Source: Myxococcales bacterium (GTDB lineage: Bacteria; Myxococcota_A; UBA9042). Taken from it: DNA of 64,000 nt. Where the stretch lies: contig CANLIC010000013.1 of NCBI GenBank assembly GCA_947491025.1, positions 1 through 64,000 of the forward strand, read 5' to 3'. The notes under the pieces are model-generated. The model was not told where the DNA came from, did not search any database, and saw nothing but the letters and a program-made list of their open reading frames with translations. A program made the position numbers and the translations under genes. Numbering within the stretch: the stretch's first letter is position 1; each line of letters opens with the position of its first letter. Of this stretch, positions 34,444-42,451 are shown one piece after another.

Positions 34444-35121
34444 CTAGCCCTGCCGTGGCGGCAAGATGGCCGCCAGCGCTTCGCCAAAGTCACGCGGGTT
34501 GTGCGACTGCAGCCAGAGCCGGCCGCGCCCGGTCACCCGCAGCGCCAGACCCTCGCCGCCTAGAAACGACCCCAGCAGGCTGGGATTCGCCCTGGTGATT
34601 GCGAGGCTGAGTGTATCCTCATGGGCGACCACGTGGCTGGTATCGACGATGAGCTCGCCGTCGACCTCCACCACCGCGATCGCCCCGAACGTCGACACGA
34701 GCACATCGCCTTGGCCTTGGCACTGCACCCAAAACAGACCCTGCCCGCCAAACAAACCGACCGTCAGCCCTTGGTTGGTCGTCGACACTTGGACGCCATC
34801 CCCGCTGCCCAGCCAGGCGCTCTGTTGCACCAGGAGCCGCCCGCCCTGCAGCGGAAGGCATTCAACGTCGCCCGGCAGCGGCGGTGCCAGCACGAGCTCC
34901 TGGCCGTCATCGAGCGCCTCGAAGGTGTTGAGAAAGAAGCTCTCGCCCGAGAACATACGCTTGATTCCGCCCAACATGCCGCCGCCACGGCTGTCCGTGT
35001 GCAGCGCGATGCGCGTCGACATCGCGATCATGGCGTCGGGCTCTGCCACGAAACGCTCACCGCGACTGAGCCGCACGACCGCCGCGGTCGCCGAGGGCCT
35101 GTTGACGAGATCGATCTGCAT
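34444..35121 (-). CDS. AIM24/TIGR00266-family protein, copy 2
   Basis: 225 residues from the ATG at 35121 (GGAGG 5 nt upstream; a TTG four codons earlier is less likely). Same architecture as its neighbours: GERFVAEPDAMIAMSTR, FSGESFFLNTFEALDDGQELVLAPPLPGD, VGLFGGQGLFWVQCQGQGDV, LALRVTGRGRLWLQSHN. Sequence has diverged well beyond a recent duplication, so the three copies probably form distinct subunits or have separate roles (inference). Confidence 0.85.
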   Translation of the reverse strand: MQIDLVNRPSATAAVVRLSRGERFVAEPDAMIAMSTRIALHTDSRGGGMLGGIKRMFSGESFFLNTFEALDDGQELVLAPPLPGDVECLPLQGGRLLVQQSAWLGSGDGVQVSTTNQGLTVGLFGGQGLFWVQCQGQGDVLVSTFGAIAVVEVDGELIVDTSHVVAHEDTLSLAITRANPSLLGSFLGGEGLALRVTGRGRLWLQSHNPRDFGEALAAILPPRQG

Positions 35122-35152
35122 CGCCACCTCCAAGCGTCGCCAGCGCCCGCAC

Positions 35153-35812
35153 TCAGCCTGGCATGTAGGGCGCGATCCAGCCCGCGAAGGCGTCCAAGTT
35201 GCGCGTCTGCAACCAGACTTTGCCCGGCCCAGACGCCTCCATCACCAGTCCTTCGCCACCGAACAGCGAGGTGAACAGCCCGCCAGAGAGCCGGGTCCGC
35301 AGCGCGATCGTCGGCTCGTAGGCCACGAGATGCCCGGTGTCGATGGTCAACGGACGCTCGACGTCGACCGCCACCAGGGCGCCAAAGCTGCCGATCCAAA
35401 CCCGGCCGCGGCCCGAGATGGTGAGCCGAAAGAGCCCCTCACCGCCGATCCAGCTGGTGATGCCTGCCCAGTGCACGCCGATCTCGACCCCGGGCGTCGC
35501 CGCGATCAGCGACCCAGCGGTCAGGCACAGCGTGCGGCCCTCCAGGTCGAGCTCCAAGATGTCGCCCGGCGTCGGCTGTGTCAGCCAGAGCTCGCCAGCG
35601 GTCTGTGCTTCAAAGTGGTTGACGAACAAGGGCTCGCCGCCAAAGAAGCGCAGCATGAGGGCGCGCAGCAGGCCGCCATTGAAGGCTGCCCGCGGCACCA
35701 CAGATGGCGAGCGCGACACCATCGCCCCGGCCTCGGCGCGCACCGTCTCGCCCGCCTCAAGCCGCAGGCGCACGTGGGCAAAGCTCGGTCGCCCCTCGAT
35801 CTCCGAGTGCAT
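35153..35812 (-). CDS. AIM24/TIGR00266-family protein, copy 3
   Basis: 219 residues from the ATG at 35812, preceded by AGGAG 7 nt upstream. The frame remains open for 95 codons further upstream, but that stretch includes the terminator hairpin and lacks family similarity, so I do not use it. Family text: GETVRAEAGAMVSRSP, FFGGEPLFVNHFEAQTAGELWLTQPTPGDILEL, IGGEGLFRLTISGRGRVWIGS, LFGGEGLVMEASGPGKVWLQTRN. First gene of the three-copy unit; about 140 nt separate its start from the U-tract of the upstream terminator. Confidence 0.85.
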   Translation of the reverse strand: MHSEIEGRPSFAHVRLRLEAGETVRAEAGAMVSRSPSVVPRAAFNGGLLRALMLRFFGGEPLFVNHFEAQTAGELWLTQPTPGDILELDLEGRTLCLTAGSLIAATPGVEIGVHWAGITSWIGGEGLFRLTISGRGRVWIGSFGALVAVDVERPLTIDTGHLVAYEPTIALRTRLSGGLFTSLFGGEGLVMEASGPGKVWLQTRNLDAFAGWIAPYMPG

Positions 35813-35950
35813 GTTTTCGCTCCTGACGCGAAGGCCGGCGCGAAGGCCGGTGGGGCAGTGGCGCCAAGCCCCTAGCCTGCGGCAGGTCGCGCCGACTCGC
35901 AATGGTCCGCGCAAAGGAGCGCTAGCGGCGGCGCCCCGACTGCGGGGCCC

Positions 35951-36025
35951 AAAAAGGCAGGCTCCGCCACGGTGACCACCCTCGTGGGTGGCTGGCGCCT
36001 GACCTCGGCGCCCCGTGGCGGAGCC
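35951..36025 (-). terminator. Intrinsic terminator built as a three-way junction
   Basis: Minus strand: GGCUCCGCCACGG (36025-36013) pairs perfectly with CCGUGGCGGAGCC (35972-35960), 13 bp, followed by UGCCUUUUU (to 35951). Inside the closing stem are two nested hairpins, GGCGCC-GAGGUCA-GGCGCC and CCACCC-ACGA-GGGUGG. The long GC stem plus U-run on this strand only indicates termination of leftward transcription. Confidence 0.65.
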
Positions 36026-36124
36026 GGTGATGCCTGGGATGACCACGCCGCCCGCTTCGTCTGCGGGCCTGGGCGCCCGGAGCATGGGCGCCCTCATCGG
36101 CCGGTCCCTGGACGAGCAGGCGGT

Positions 36125-36166
36125 CTAGTAAGACATCACCTCACCGGTCGAACATGGACTGTTCAC
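36125..36166 (-). CDS. 13-codon mini-ORF with near-perfect extended Shine-Dalgarno (possible peptide or leader)
   Basis: GTG at 36166 to TAG at 36125 encodes MNSPCSTGEVMSY. Upstream is AAGGGGGTGATC, an 11-of-12 match to AAGGAGGTGATC, the full complement of the 16S 3' end; the purine core lies about 7 nt from the GTG. The GTG also overlaps the stop of a short upstream frame (GTGA). Ribosome sites of this quality are rare in the window, which suggests translation. Possible roles are a leader peptide controlling downstream RNA folding or a small peptide; neither is shown. Chance remains possible. Confidence 0.35.
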   Translation of the reverse strand: MNSPCSTGEVMSY

Positions 36167-36420
36167 GCGATCACCCCCTTTTGATTCGGCATGTACTGGG
36201 TTGCGGTTCCCTCCGCGCCGCCAGGGGCGATGCCGCGTCGCCCGAGTCGGGGTGCAGGACGCTCCTGCCCGGGGCCTGGTTGTGCCAGGAGGGCGGCCCC
36301 GGTGGTGGCCACGGTGGCGGCGCACCCATGGTGACGATAGCGTCTACCCTGGGCCGCGCAAGATCTGCCGCAGTCGCAGCGCGCGCACCGATGCACAAGC
36401 GGCGAAGGGGTGAGGCGGGA

Positions 36421-36876
36421 ATGAGACGCGGGAGAGGGAGAAACAAGCCCAGTCACGCCGATGCTCACGGGCTACAGGCGCCGCAGAAGCGCGCGCTCTC
36501 GCGAGAGAAACGCATCTTGGCGGTCGTCGCGAGCGATCGAACCTTTGGTGCGGCGCTTTGGCGCGGCGAAGACGTATGGCTCGGTCGCTGCCTGATGTGC
36601 AACGCCGGCGTCATGGCCAGCCACCGCGGCGTCTTGCTCGAGGGCGCGACGCTTGAGCACATCTTGCCGCGCAATCATGGCGGCGACGACGACGTCAGCA
36701 ACCTCGCCATCGCTTGCCTGCGCTGCAACCAGGGCAAAGGCAGCCGGATCGACGCCTTGTCGCTGCACGATCCCCGCCGGCGCGAGGTCACCATGGCCTT
36801 GCTGGAGCGTCGGCGCGCCCGCTGGCGGCAGGTCGAGCCCGCACCGGCCGGCGAAGAGGAAGGGAAGCCTCGCTGA
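36421..36876 (+). CDS. HNH endonuclease
   Basis: 151 residues from the ATG at 36421 (GAGG upstream; ATG 36391 is an alternative). The basic N-terminus precedes an HNH core: CLMCNAGV (zinc Cys pair), LEHILPRNHGGDDDVSNLAIACLRCNQGKGS, giving the H..N..H-type catalytic His, the Asn and the second Cys pair. Such small stand-alone HNH proteins are often nucleases of unknown biological role. The gene is transcribed away from the structured intergenic region and is convergent with the tonB-like gene. Confidence 0.85.
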   Translation: MRRGRGRNKPSHADAHGLQAPQKRALSREKRILAVVASDRTFGAALWRGEDVWLGRCLMCNAGVMASHRGVLLEGATLEHILPRNHGGDDDVSNLAIACLRCNQGKGSRIDALSLHDPRRREVTMALLERRRARWRQVEPAPAGEEEGKPR

Positions 36877-36934
36877 GCCGCGGTGCGCTCGGGCTGCTCG
36901 CGAGGCCGTCAGGGCTTCGACGCCTCGTCGAGAC

Positions 36935-38287
36935 TCAGCCGCCGCGCAGGTCGACGACGAGGCCGCGCGACAGAATCTCCTCCAGCACGTGCGGTGGTGG
37001 TGGGGGCAGCGAGCGCAGGCCCGACTTGTAGCCGGCCATCAGCGCCTGCACGGTGTCGTCGAACGCCTCGTTGCCGCTCTTCTTGTCGATCGCGTACTCG
37101 AGGACTTGGCCACTGGCGGTCATCCGGGTGATCCGGACCTTGGCCCGCAGCTCCGCGCGCAGCCACGGCGGCACGTTGCCCGGCAGCACAAAGGAGCGCT
37201 GCATGGCGATCCGCACCTCGCGGACGTAGGCCGAGCCTTTGCGGTTGATCAGACCGTCGCCGCCGACCTGGCCGGTCTTGGTGCCCAAGATTTTGCCCAG
37301 CTCGCTGCGCCGCGCGTCCCCCTCGTCGCCACCCTTCAAGATGGCATCCAGCTTGTTGTCGGCCCGCACCAGCTTGTCGACCGCGCTGATTCGCTGCTGG
37401 GCGGCTTCGGCTGCGGTCTTCGGCCCCGATGCCGGTGCCAGCGGCAGCGCCTTGCCCGTCGGGTCGCCGAGCCGCTCCACCAACTCGGCCTCCAGCAAGT
37501 CGACAAGCGCCGGCGGCGGGGGCTCAACCTCGCGCCGCAGCAGCCGCCGCATCGGCTCTGGACAGCGCCGCGGGCCCGGCGCTTTGGCTTGGCGGCTCGC
37601 CGCGATCGGCTCCGAGCGACCGCTCTTCTCGCCCAGGCAAGCCGGGCTGACCACGGACGTGCAGTCGCCGATCGGCTCGACGTTGGCCGCGATCGCTGCC
37701 TCGACCTCCTCCGAGACGCCGGTCGGCGCTAGCCAGACCGTGAGCCCGATGGTGACGTGCGCCGCAAGGGCGACGGCCAGACCATTGGCGAGGGCCTTGA
37801 GCGCCCTCGGTGTCGCCGCTTCGGCCGCCGCAGATTCGTACCACGACAACAGCGGCAGTGCCGAGGCCAACGTCGAGGCCGCGTACAGGTGGTCGTTCGA
37901 GGCTGCCTCCCGCTGCGCCGCAGCGCCTCTGGTCATCTGCGCGCTCACCGCCGGGCCGGGCAGGGCGGGCGGAACGTCGCTGCCAGGCCCTGCCGGCGGC
38001 GTGTGCGAGGCGCCTGTGGGCAGCGCAGCGGCGGCTGGCTTCAGGGCAGCTTCTGGTGGCGTGGCCGGCGCCGCTTGCGCGGGCAGGGTCTGCGGCGAGC
38101 CGCCGGCGAGCTGCTCGCCTGCCGTGAGCTCAGGACCCAGCTTGACCGGAACGCTGGGCGTCGGCGCCGCGTTTTGCGCAGGGTCAGCCGCGGAGGCTTG
38201 AGCAGGCGGCGCGGGCTGAGATGCCTGCGGCCCTGGCTGCGATGGCAACGGAGGCTGCCCCTTGGTCGGCGGCCGTCGGCGGCTCAT
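36935..38287 (-). CDS. TonB/TolA-like energy transducer
   Basis: 450 residues. An unusually long Pro/Ala/Gln-rich N-terminal region (about 1-150) precedes the single membrane helix (LANGLAVALAAHVTIGLTVWL, about 165-190). A Pro-rich periplasmic linker (REVEPPPPA) and a C-terminal TonB-type domain (VRIAMQRSFVLPG, ELRAKVRITRMTASGQVLEY, AFDDTVQALM) follow. Placing ~150 residues ahead of the helix is odd for TonB and implies a cytoplasmic extension. Overlaps exbD by 4 nt (ATGA). Together with ExbB and ExbD it would harness proton motive force to drive outer-membrane transport or envelope work. Confidence 0.8.
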   Translation of the reverse strand: MSRRRPPTKGQPPLPSQPGPQASQPAPPAQASAADPAQNAAPTPSVPVKLGPELTAGEQLAGGSPQTLPAQAAPATPPEAALKPAAAALPTGASHTPPAGPGSDVPPALPGPAVSAQMTRGAAAQREAASNDHLYAASTLASALPLLSWYESAAAEAATPRALKALANGLAVALAAHVTIGLTVWLAPTGVSEEVEAAIAANVEPIGDCTSVVSPACLGEKSGRSEPIAASRQAKAPGPRRCPEPMRRLLRREVEPPPPALVDLLEAELVERLGDPTGKALPLAPASGPKTAAEAAQQRISAVDKLVRADNKLDAILKGGDEGDARRSELGKILGTKTGQVGGDGLINRKGSAYVREVRIAMQRSFVLPGNVPPWLRAELRAKVRITRMTASGQVLEYAIDKKSGNEAFDDTVQALMAGYKSGLRSLPPPPPHVLEEILSRGLVVDLRGG

Positions 38288-38898
38288 GGACTCGGCCCCG
38301 CGGCGCCCCCACCGGTCGCCGCTGGCGCTGCCGCGCCTGCTGCGCTCGCTGGCGCCTCCGTCACGAGCCCGAAGTGCTGAATCCCGGCGCGCCGCATCCG
38401 CGCCATCAACCGGAGCACGTCGTCGTAGGTGAGCTTGCGGTCGGCCCGCAGGTGCACATCGCGCAGCGGTCCGCGCCCAGAGCTCGAGAGCGCCGCCTCA
38501 AAGGCGTCCAAGCACGCGTCGAAGTCTTTGTGCGCGCCGCAGTCGACCAGCTGCTGCTTGTCGAGAAAGATTCGCCGCTTGCTGTCGATCGACAGCATCG
38601 GCTTGGCGTCCTTGCCGCCACTGCCGGTGAGCTTGTCGGCCTGTGCTTTGGGCAGATCCACCGGTACCTGCTGTTGGTCTTCGGACGGCGCATCGACCGC
38701 CGCGATCTCCTCGCCGACAACCTGCCGCAACGTCTCCGCTTCACGCGACAAGCGCGCGGTCTCGATCGAGCTCGCCGTCATGAAAATCACGAGCAGCACC
38801 AACATCACGTCGACGAGCGGCGTGACGTTGATCTCGGCCAGCGTGGTGCGCGCAATGCGTCCACGCCCACCCGACCCGCCGCCCAACGCCATCGCCAT
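38284..38898 (-). CDS. exbD: ExbD/TolR-family proton-channel subunit
   Basis: 204 residues from the ATG at 38898, 6 nt after AGGAGG. The family signature AEINVTPLVDVMLVLLVIFMTA (about 20-40) includes the membrane Asp that carries protons. A periplasmic domain follows (LSIDSKRRIFLDKQQL, DVHLRADRKLTYDDVLRLM, AGIQHFGLVTE), with an insertion of Gln/Lys-rich text between helix and domain and an Ala/Gly/Pro tail at the end. ExbD and TolR cannot be separated on sequence alone. Start is 33 nt downstream of the exbB-like stop. Confidence 0.9.
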   Translation of the reverse strand: MAMALGGGSGGRGRIARTTLAEINVTPLVDVMLVLLVIFMTASSIETARLSREAETLRQVVGEEIAAVDAPSEDQQQVPVDLPKAQADKLTGSGGKDAKPMLSIDSKRRIFLDKQQLVDCGAHKDFDACLDAFEAALSSSGRGPLRDVHLRADRKLTYDDVLRLMARMRRAGIQHFGLVTEAPASAAGAAAPAATGGGAAGPSP

Positions 38899-38931
38899 CG
38901 TTCGCCTCCTCGCCAAGCGCCTTGCGGCCCG

Positions 38932-39624
38932 TCAGCGCCCCGTGCGCTCGTCGTGCGCGATGCGGTTCAGCAAGTCGAGTCCAAAACCGTCGAGATCGAT
39001 TACGATTCCCCGGACCATGCGCGTCAAGATGTTGTAGCCGATCACCGCGGGAATCGCCGCCAGCAGGCCGACCGCCGTCGCCACCAACGCCTCAGCGATG
39101 TGCGGCGCGACCGTTGTCAGCACGCTGCCCGAGTCCGAGAGGCTGCCGAAGGCCATCATGATGCCCCACACGGTGCCGAACAAGCCGATGAAGGGCGCCG
39201 CCGAAGCCACCGAGCCGAGGACCGACAGGCCCGTCTCTAGGTCTTCGACCAGCGGCTCCGAGACGCGCCGCAGCGTGCGCTCCACCGAATGGAGGTCGAC
39301 CATCTCCTCCTGGCCGTGCCGCGCAATCTCGCGGAGCGCTGCGACCAGGAGCTTGAAGTGCGGGAGCGCGACGTGGGCCTTGAGCGCTTCAGCGGCGGTG
39401 GCGAGATCCTCGTGCCGGCCAAAGCTCTGACGAAAGGCCTCGACCTGGCTCCTGAGCTGCCACAGCGCCAGGGCGCGAGCGCCGATGATGAACCACGTCA
39501 ACACACTCATCACCACCAGCACGATGAGCACCGCCAGCACCATGCCGCGCGATTGCAGCGCGGCAGAGAGCGGATCGCTGTGCAGCTGAGCCAACATCAA
39601 GGGAAACGCGACGAACGGGACCAT
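38932..39624 (-). CDS. exbB: ExbB/TolQ-family proton-channel subunit
   Basis: 230 residues from the ATG at 39624 (GAGGT upstream). Three membrane segments: MVLAVLIVLVVMSVLTWFII, then LGSVASAAPFIGLFGTVWGIMMAF and ALVATAVGLLAAIPAVIGYNIL, the latter two with the characteristic GLFGTVWG and AxxATAxGLxxAIPA text. A cytoplasmic helical loop lies between the first two. It is the first gene of the exbB-exbD-tonB unit and is divergent from the small lipoprotein gene. Confidence 0.9.
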   Translation of the reverse strand: MVPFVAFPLMLAQLHSDPLSAALQSRGMVLAVLIVLVVMSVLTWFIIGARALALWQLRSQVEAFRQSFGRHEDLATAAEALKAHVALPHFKLLVAALREIARHGQEEMVDLHSVERTLRRVSEPLVEDLETGLSVLGSVASAAPFIGLFGTVWGIMMAFGSLSDSGSVLTTVAPHIAEALVATAVGLLAAIPAVIGYNILTRMVRGIVIDLDGFGLDLLNRIAHDERTGR

Positions 39625-39818
39625 GGCACCTCGCGAAGCCGACCGGTCTGCGGCGGCGCGCGCAGGCTTGCGCGCAGGCGATCGCGTGTCAATGCTCGTC
39701 GGGTCCGCGTCAGGCCGCGGCAACGTTGCCCCTCGCTGGGCGAGCGCGTACGATCACCCCGGTGCGCTGCGGCGCGTTGCCCTTGGCCCCATGTCCTACT
39801 CAGCAGGAGCCCACCGCC

Positions 39819-40472
39819 ATGGCCATCCCCTTCGATGAGCTTCGTCGCCGCGCCCTGCGTGGGGCCGCGGCCGCAGCCGGCCTCTCGGCGTTGTCGTGCA
39901 GCCAACCCGCGAGCACCAATGGCATCTCCAGCGACGCGATCGCCGACGCCGACGTCCAGTCGACCTCCGGCGCCGACGCCAACGGCGATGCCTCCGACGC
40001 CGCCAGCGGTGTCGACAGCGCAGGTACCACTGGCAACCCTGACGTCGCCGACAGCGTGAGCGGCGCCGACGCCAATGGCGCCGACTCCAGCGCTTCGGAC
40101 GTCGCCGGCGGCTCCGAAGTCAGCGCGGACGCCAGCGTCGCCGACGCCTCTGATGCGCAGGGCGGCGACCTCGGCGCCGACATCAGCGCCGACACCGCCG
40201 ACACCGCCGACTGCAAGGACTTCGAGCCCGAGATCCCGGCGTGCCTCGACATTTCGGCGCCGAACTGGAGCGAGTGCTGCCAAGAGCGCGCCGTCTTGTG
40301 CGGAGAGAAGTACCCGAAGGACAATCAGGCGGCGCAGACCTGCACCTACGGCGACAACTTCAGCGGCCAGTGCTCCGGCTGCATCCCGTGGGGGCCACCA
40401 GCGCCGCCGGCCTTCGACACCGCCTGGCAGCCACACATCGTCGCCAATGGCGAGGTCTTCGTCGTGGTCTAG
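39819..40472 (+). CDS. Small lipoprotein with Asp/Ala/Ser-rich linker and C-terminal Cys-rich domain
   Basis: 217 residues; AGGAG lies 9 nt upstream of the ATG at 39819. The N-terminus has an Arg run (LRRRALRGAAAAAGLSALSC), compatible with a Tat-type lipoprotein signal. Residues ~35-135 are a low-complexity Asp/Ala/Ser linker like those of other lipoproteins here. The C-terminal ~80 residues carry eight or so Cys (CLDISAPNWSECCQERAVLC, CTYGDNF, CSGCIPWGPP) and a closing hydrophobic strand. No family recognised; probably a surface-anchored disulfide-rich module. Confidence 0.75.
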   Translation: MAIPFDELRRRALRGAAAAAGLSALSCSQPASTNGISSDAIADADVQSTSGADANGDASDAASGVDSAGTTGNPDVADSVSGADANGADSSASDVAGGSEVSADASVADASDAQGGDLGADISADTADTADCKDFEPEIPACLDISAPNWSECCQERAVLCGEKYPKDNQAAQTCTYGDNFSGQCSGCIPWGPPAPPAFDTAWQPHIVANGEVFVVV

Positions 40473-40494
40473 CGCCGGTGCGCAATCGACGTTC

Positions 40495-40887
40495 TCATCC
40501 GCCGGCGGGCATCTCGACGATCTCCATGCCCACGCGGGCGCAAGACGCATCGCCCTGCAGGTAGAGGACCCGGACCCGAAACGTCGCCTTGTAGACGAAG
40601 CCCATCACCTGCAAGACGTCGTACTTCGCCTTGCCCTTGGGCGCCTTCACCGGCTTCTGCAACGTGGCGTCGCCTTCCACCGACGCGCGCTCGTCGCCGT
40701 CGCTCTGCAGCCGCAGCAGCTTCAGGGCCACCTCACGCGCCGCTCCCTCGCAGGGGTGCGGGCCCTGCGCTTTGGCGGCGGGCTTCGCCAGCGCGGCCGA
40801 TGGGCTGGCCAGCATCCACAGCGCTAGCGCGGTCGCCGCGCAGGTCCCGTTGCGCAGGGGAAACGCTGCCTTGATCGAATGCGACAT
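40495..40887 (-). CDS. Small exported protein of unknown function
   Basis: 130 residues from the ATG at 40887 (GGGAG 6 nt upstream). Signal peptide ends near SAALA. The mature part has two Cys (PHPCEGAAREVALK and GDASCARVGMEIV) likely to pair. Text such as GKAKYDVLQVMGFVYKATFRVRVLYLQGD suggests a compact alpha/beta domain. No family recognised. It is convergent with the preceding small lipoprotein gene. Confidence 0.7.
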   Translation of the reverse strand: MSHSIKAAFPLRNGTCAATALALWMLASPSAALAKPAAKAQGPHPCEGAAREVALKLLRLQSDGDERASVEGDATLQKPVKAPKGKAKYDVLQVMGFVYKATFRVRVLYLQGDASCARVGMEIVEMPAGG

Positions 40888-41212
40888 GGCGAACTCCCTA
40901 GACCAGCGATGCCGGTCGCGGCGACCGCTGGGTCGCGTGATGGAGCAACCATCGTAGCCGGACGTGCGAACCGACTCAACCACAAGCTCCGCAGGCACGC
41001 CCGCCAAGCGAGTCAAGGCAGGAGCCAGCGACGCAATGCGCCTTGGCCAGCGTCGCCGCGCCAACTCTCCGCGTGATCCGCAGGAGGCGTCGTTTCCGCA
41101 GGCGCTTGGCTACGTTATGGCCGCTCTCAGCGCCCATGTCGCGCCGTCCACGGGCCCGTCAGTCGACACAAGCTGCACGACGCCGCAAGGCCAGACGCGA
41201 GCGTGCCACACC
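40888..41212. other. 325-bp gap between the small exported-protein gene and actF
   Basis: I see no convincing gene, promoter pair or terminator with T-run here. It contains a short GGTCGC-type inverted repeat near 40918. It should hold the promoter for the leftward small exported-protein gene and the 3' end of the act transcript. Confidence 0.5.
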
Positions 41213-42451
41213 CTACTGATCGTGGTGTAGCGCCTCTTCCAGGTAGGGATCGTGCTTGGCGAGCAGGGGCGCCCGCTCCATCATCTTCGGCACGATCAGC
41301 AGGAACAGACCGGCAAAGAACGCCAAGCCTCCCACCTCTTGCAACCCGAAGAGCGGTCCATGCACGTCAGCGCCGTGGTGGTGCGCCGCGAAGTGGCTGG
41401 TTGCCGGCATCACCTGCAGGTAGATGTCGAGCCAGTGGCCAAACACCAGGATGCCGGCGGCCAGCGCCAGGATCTTGGGGTTCCGCTTGTTGCCGCGCGG
41501 CAGCAGGATGAGGAAGGGCGCTACCCAGCGGACGATCGGGTTGAGCGCCCAGATGTACTCCCAGCCATGGTGCTGGCGGTTGAAGTAGTAGCTCGTCTCT
41601 TCGGGGATGTTCGAGTACCAGATGAGCATGTACTGGCTGACCCAGATATAGGCCCAGAAGGTTGCGAAACCAAACATCATCTTGCCGAGATCGTGGTAGT
41701 GGTTCTCGTTCACGTAGGGCAGGTAGCCGGCCTTCTTCATCCCGAGCACGAACAGCGTCAGCCAGGCCGTGGCCGCGACGAACATGCCGATGAACTGGTA
41801 GACGCCGAACATGGTCGAGAACCAGTGCGGCTCAAGGCTCGACATCCAGTCGAGGCCCGAGAACGTGACGGTGAGGGCAAAGAGCACGAGGTGAATCGCG
41901 CCGAGTCGCACGTTGGATTTGGTCCGCTCGTCGACCGGACCGTTGTCCTGCGCCCGGCTGTGGCGACGCATCAAGTAGGTCGTCGTCATCCAGATGCCGA
42001 AGTAGATCACCACCCGCATCAGCCAGCCCGCCTCGTTGAGCAGCGGCGCCTTTCGTTGCAGGAGCATGTCGTGCTGAACAATCTCGGGCACCGACCACTC
42101 GTAGAGGTCATGTAGACCGAGCAGGCCGATGGCCAAGAACGCCACAAGCCCGACCGGCAAGAACGTCGTGAAGGCCTCGACCGGGCGCTTGATGACCACC
42201 CACCAGCCGGCGTTGACCATCGAGAACACCGCGAAAATAAACGATGCGCCGAGGGCGATCCCGGTGAAGTAGTAGCCGCCGATGAGGACGTTGCTCCAGC
42301 CGCGCCAGGCCTCGCCCGCGAAGGCAAAGCCGAGCCCGGCCACTCCGACGGCGATGAGGGCAAGCGCCAGGTTCTGCACGGACTTCGGGACCACGTAGGC
42401 CCGGTCTTCCAGCGCCGCAGCGCCCGCATCGTGGTGACTGTGGTGCGCCAT
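41213..42451 (-). CDS. actF: Alternative Complex III subunit ActF (NrfD-like membrane subunit)
   Basis: 412 residues from the ATG at 42451, which overlaps the actE stop (TAATG). About ten membrane helices (LALALIAVGVAGLGFAFAG, YYFTGIALGASFIFAVFSM, MFVAATAWLTLFVLGM and others). The His/Tyr-rich loop text (ENHYHDLGKMMFGFATFWAYIWVSQYMLIWYSNIPEE) is distinctive for ActF. In characterised complexes ActC and ActF are the two quinol-interacting membrane subunits of the menaquinol:cytochrome c oxidoreductase. It is the last gene of the operon; no oxidase genes follow in the window. Confidence 0.92.
   Translation of the reverse strand: MAHHSHHDAGAAALEDRAYVVPKSVQNLALALIAVGVAGLGFAFAGEAWRGWSNVLIGGYYFTGIALGASFIFAVFSMVNAGWWVVIKRPVEAFTTFLPVGLVAFLAIGLLGLHDLYEWSVPEIVQHDMLLQRKAPLLNEAGWLMRVVIYFGIWMTTTYLMRRHSRAQDNGPVDERTKSNVRLGAIHLVLFALTVTFSGLDWMSSLEPHWFSTMFGVYQFIGMFVAATAWLTLFVLGMKKAGYLPYVNENHYHDLGKMMFGFATFWAYIWVSQYMLIWYSNIPEETSYYFNRQHHGWEYIWALNPIVRWVAPFLILLPRGNKRNPKILALAAGILVFGHWLDIYLQVMPATSHFAAHHHGADVHGPLFGLQEVGGLAFFAGLFLLIVPKMMERAPLLAKHDPYLEEALHHDQ

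Larger units (their letters stand above)
35951..36339 (-). other. 608-bp intergenic region (35813-36420): possible structured leader RNA or small-RNA gene
   Basis: No normal gene is seen between the AIM24 unit and the HNH gene. On the minus strand a promoter-like pair TTGCGC (36361-36356), 16-nt spacer, TATCGT (36339-36334) could start a transcript near 36327 that ends at the terminator (35951), about 375 nt. In between are further perfect hairpins (GGGCGCCC-AUGCUCC-GGGCGCCC; GCCCGC-AGACGAA-GCGGGC) and the 13-codon mini-ORF. It could be a stand-alone RNA or an attenuator ahead of the AIM24 genes. I compared it by eye with RNase P, 6S, SRP and cobalamin RNAs and found no match. Confidence 0.4.

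Noticed and set aside
35951..36339. RNase P, 6S, SRP RNA, tRNA-Sec or cobalamin riboswitch in the AIM24/HNH gap
   Set aside because: None of their conserved sequence blocks was found on either strand by eye.
40964..41230. Small plus-strand ORF between the small exported protein and actF
   Set aside because: No ribosome site, no domain, and it runs into the 3' end of actF.
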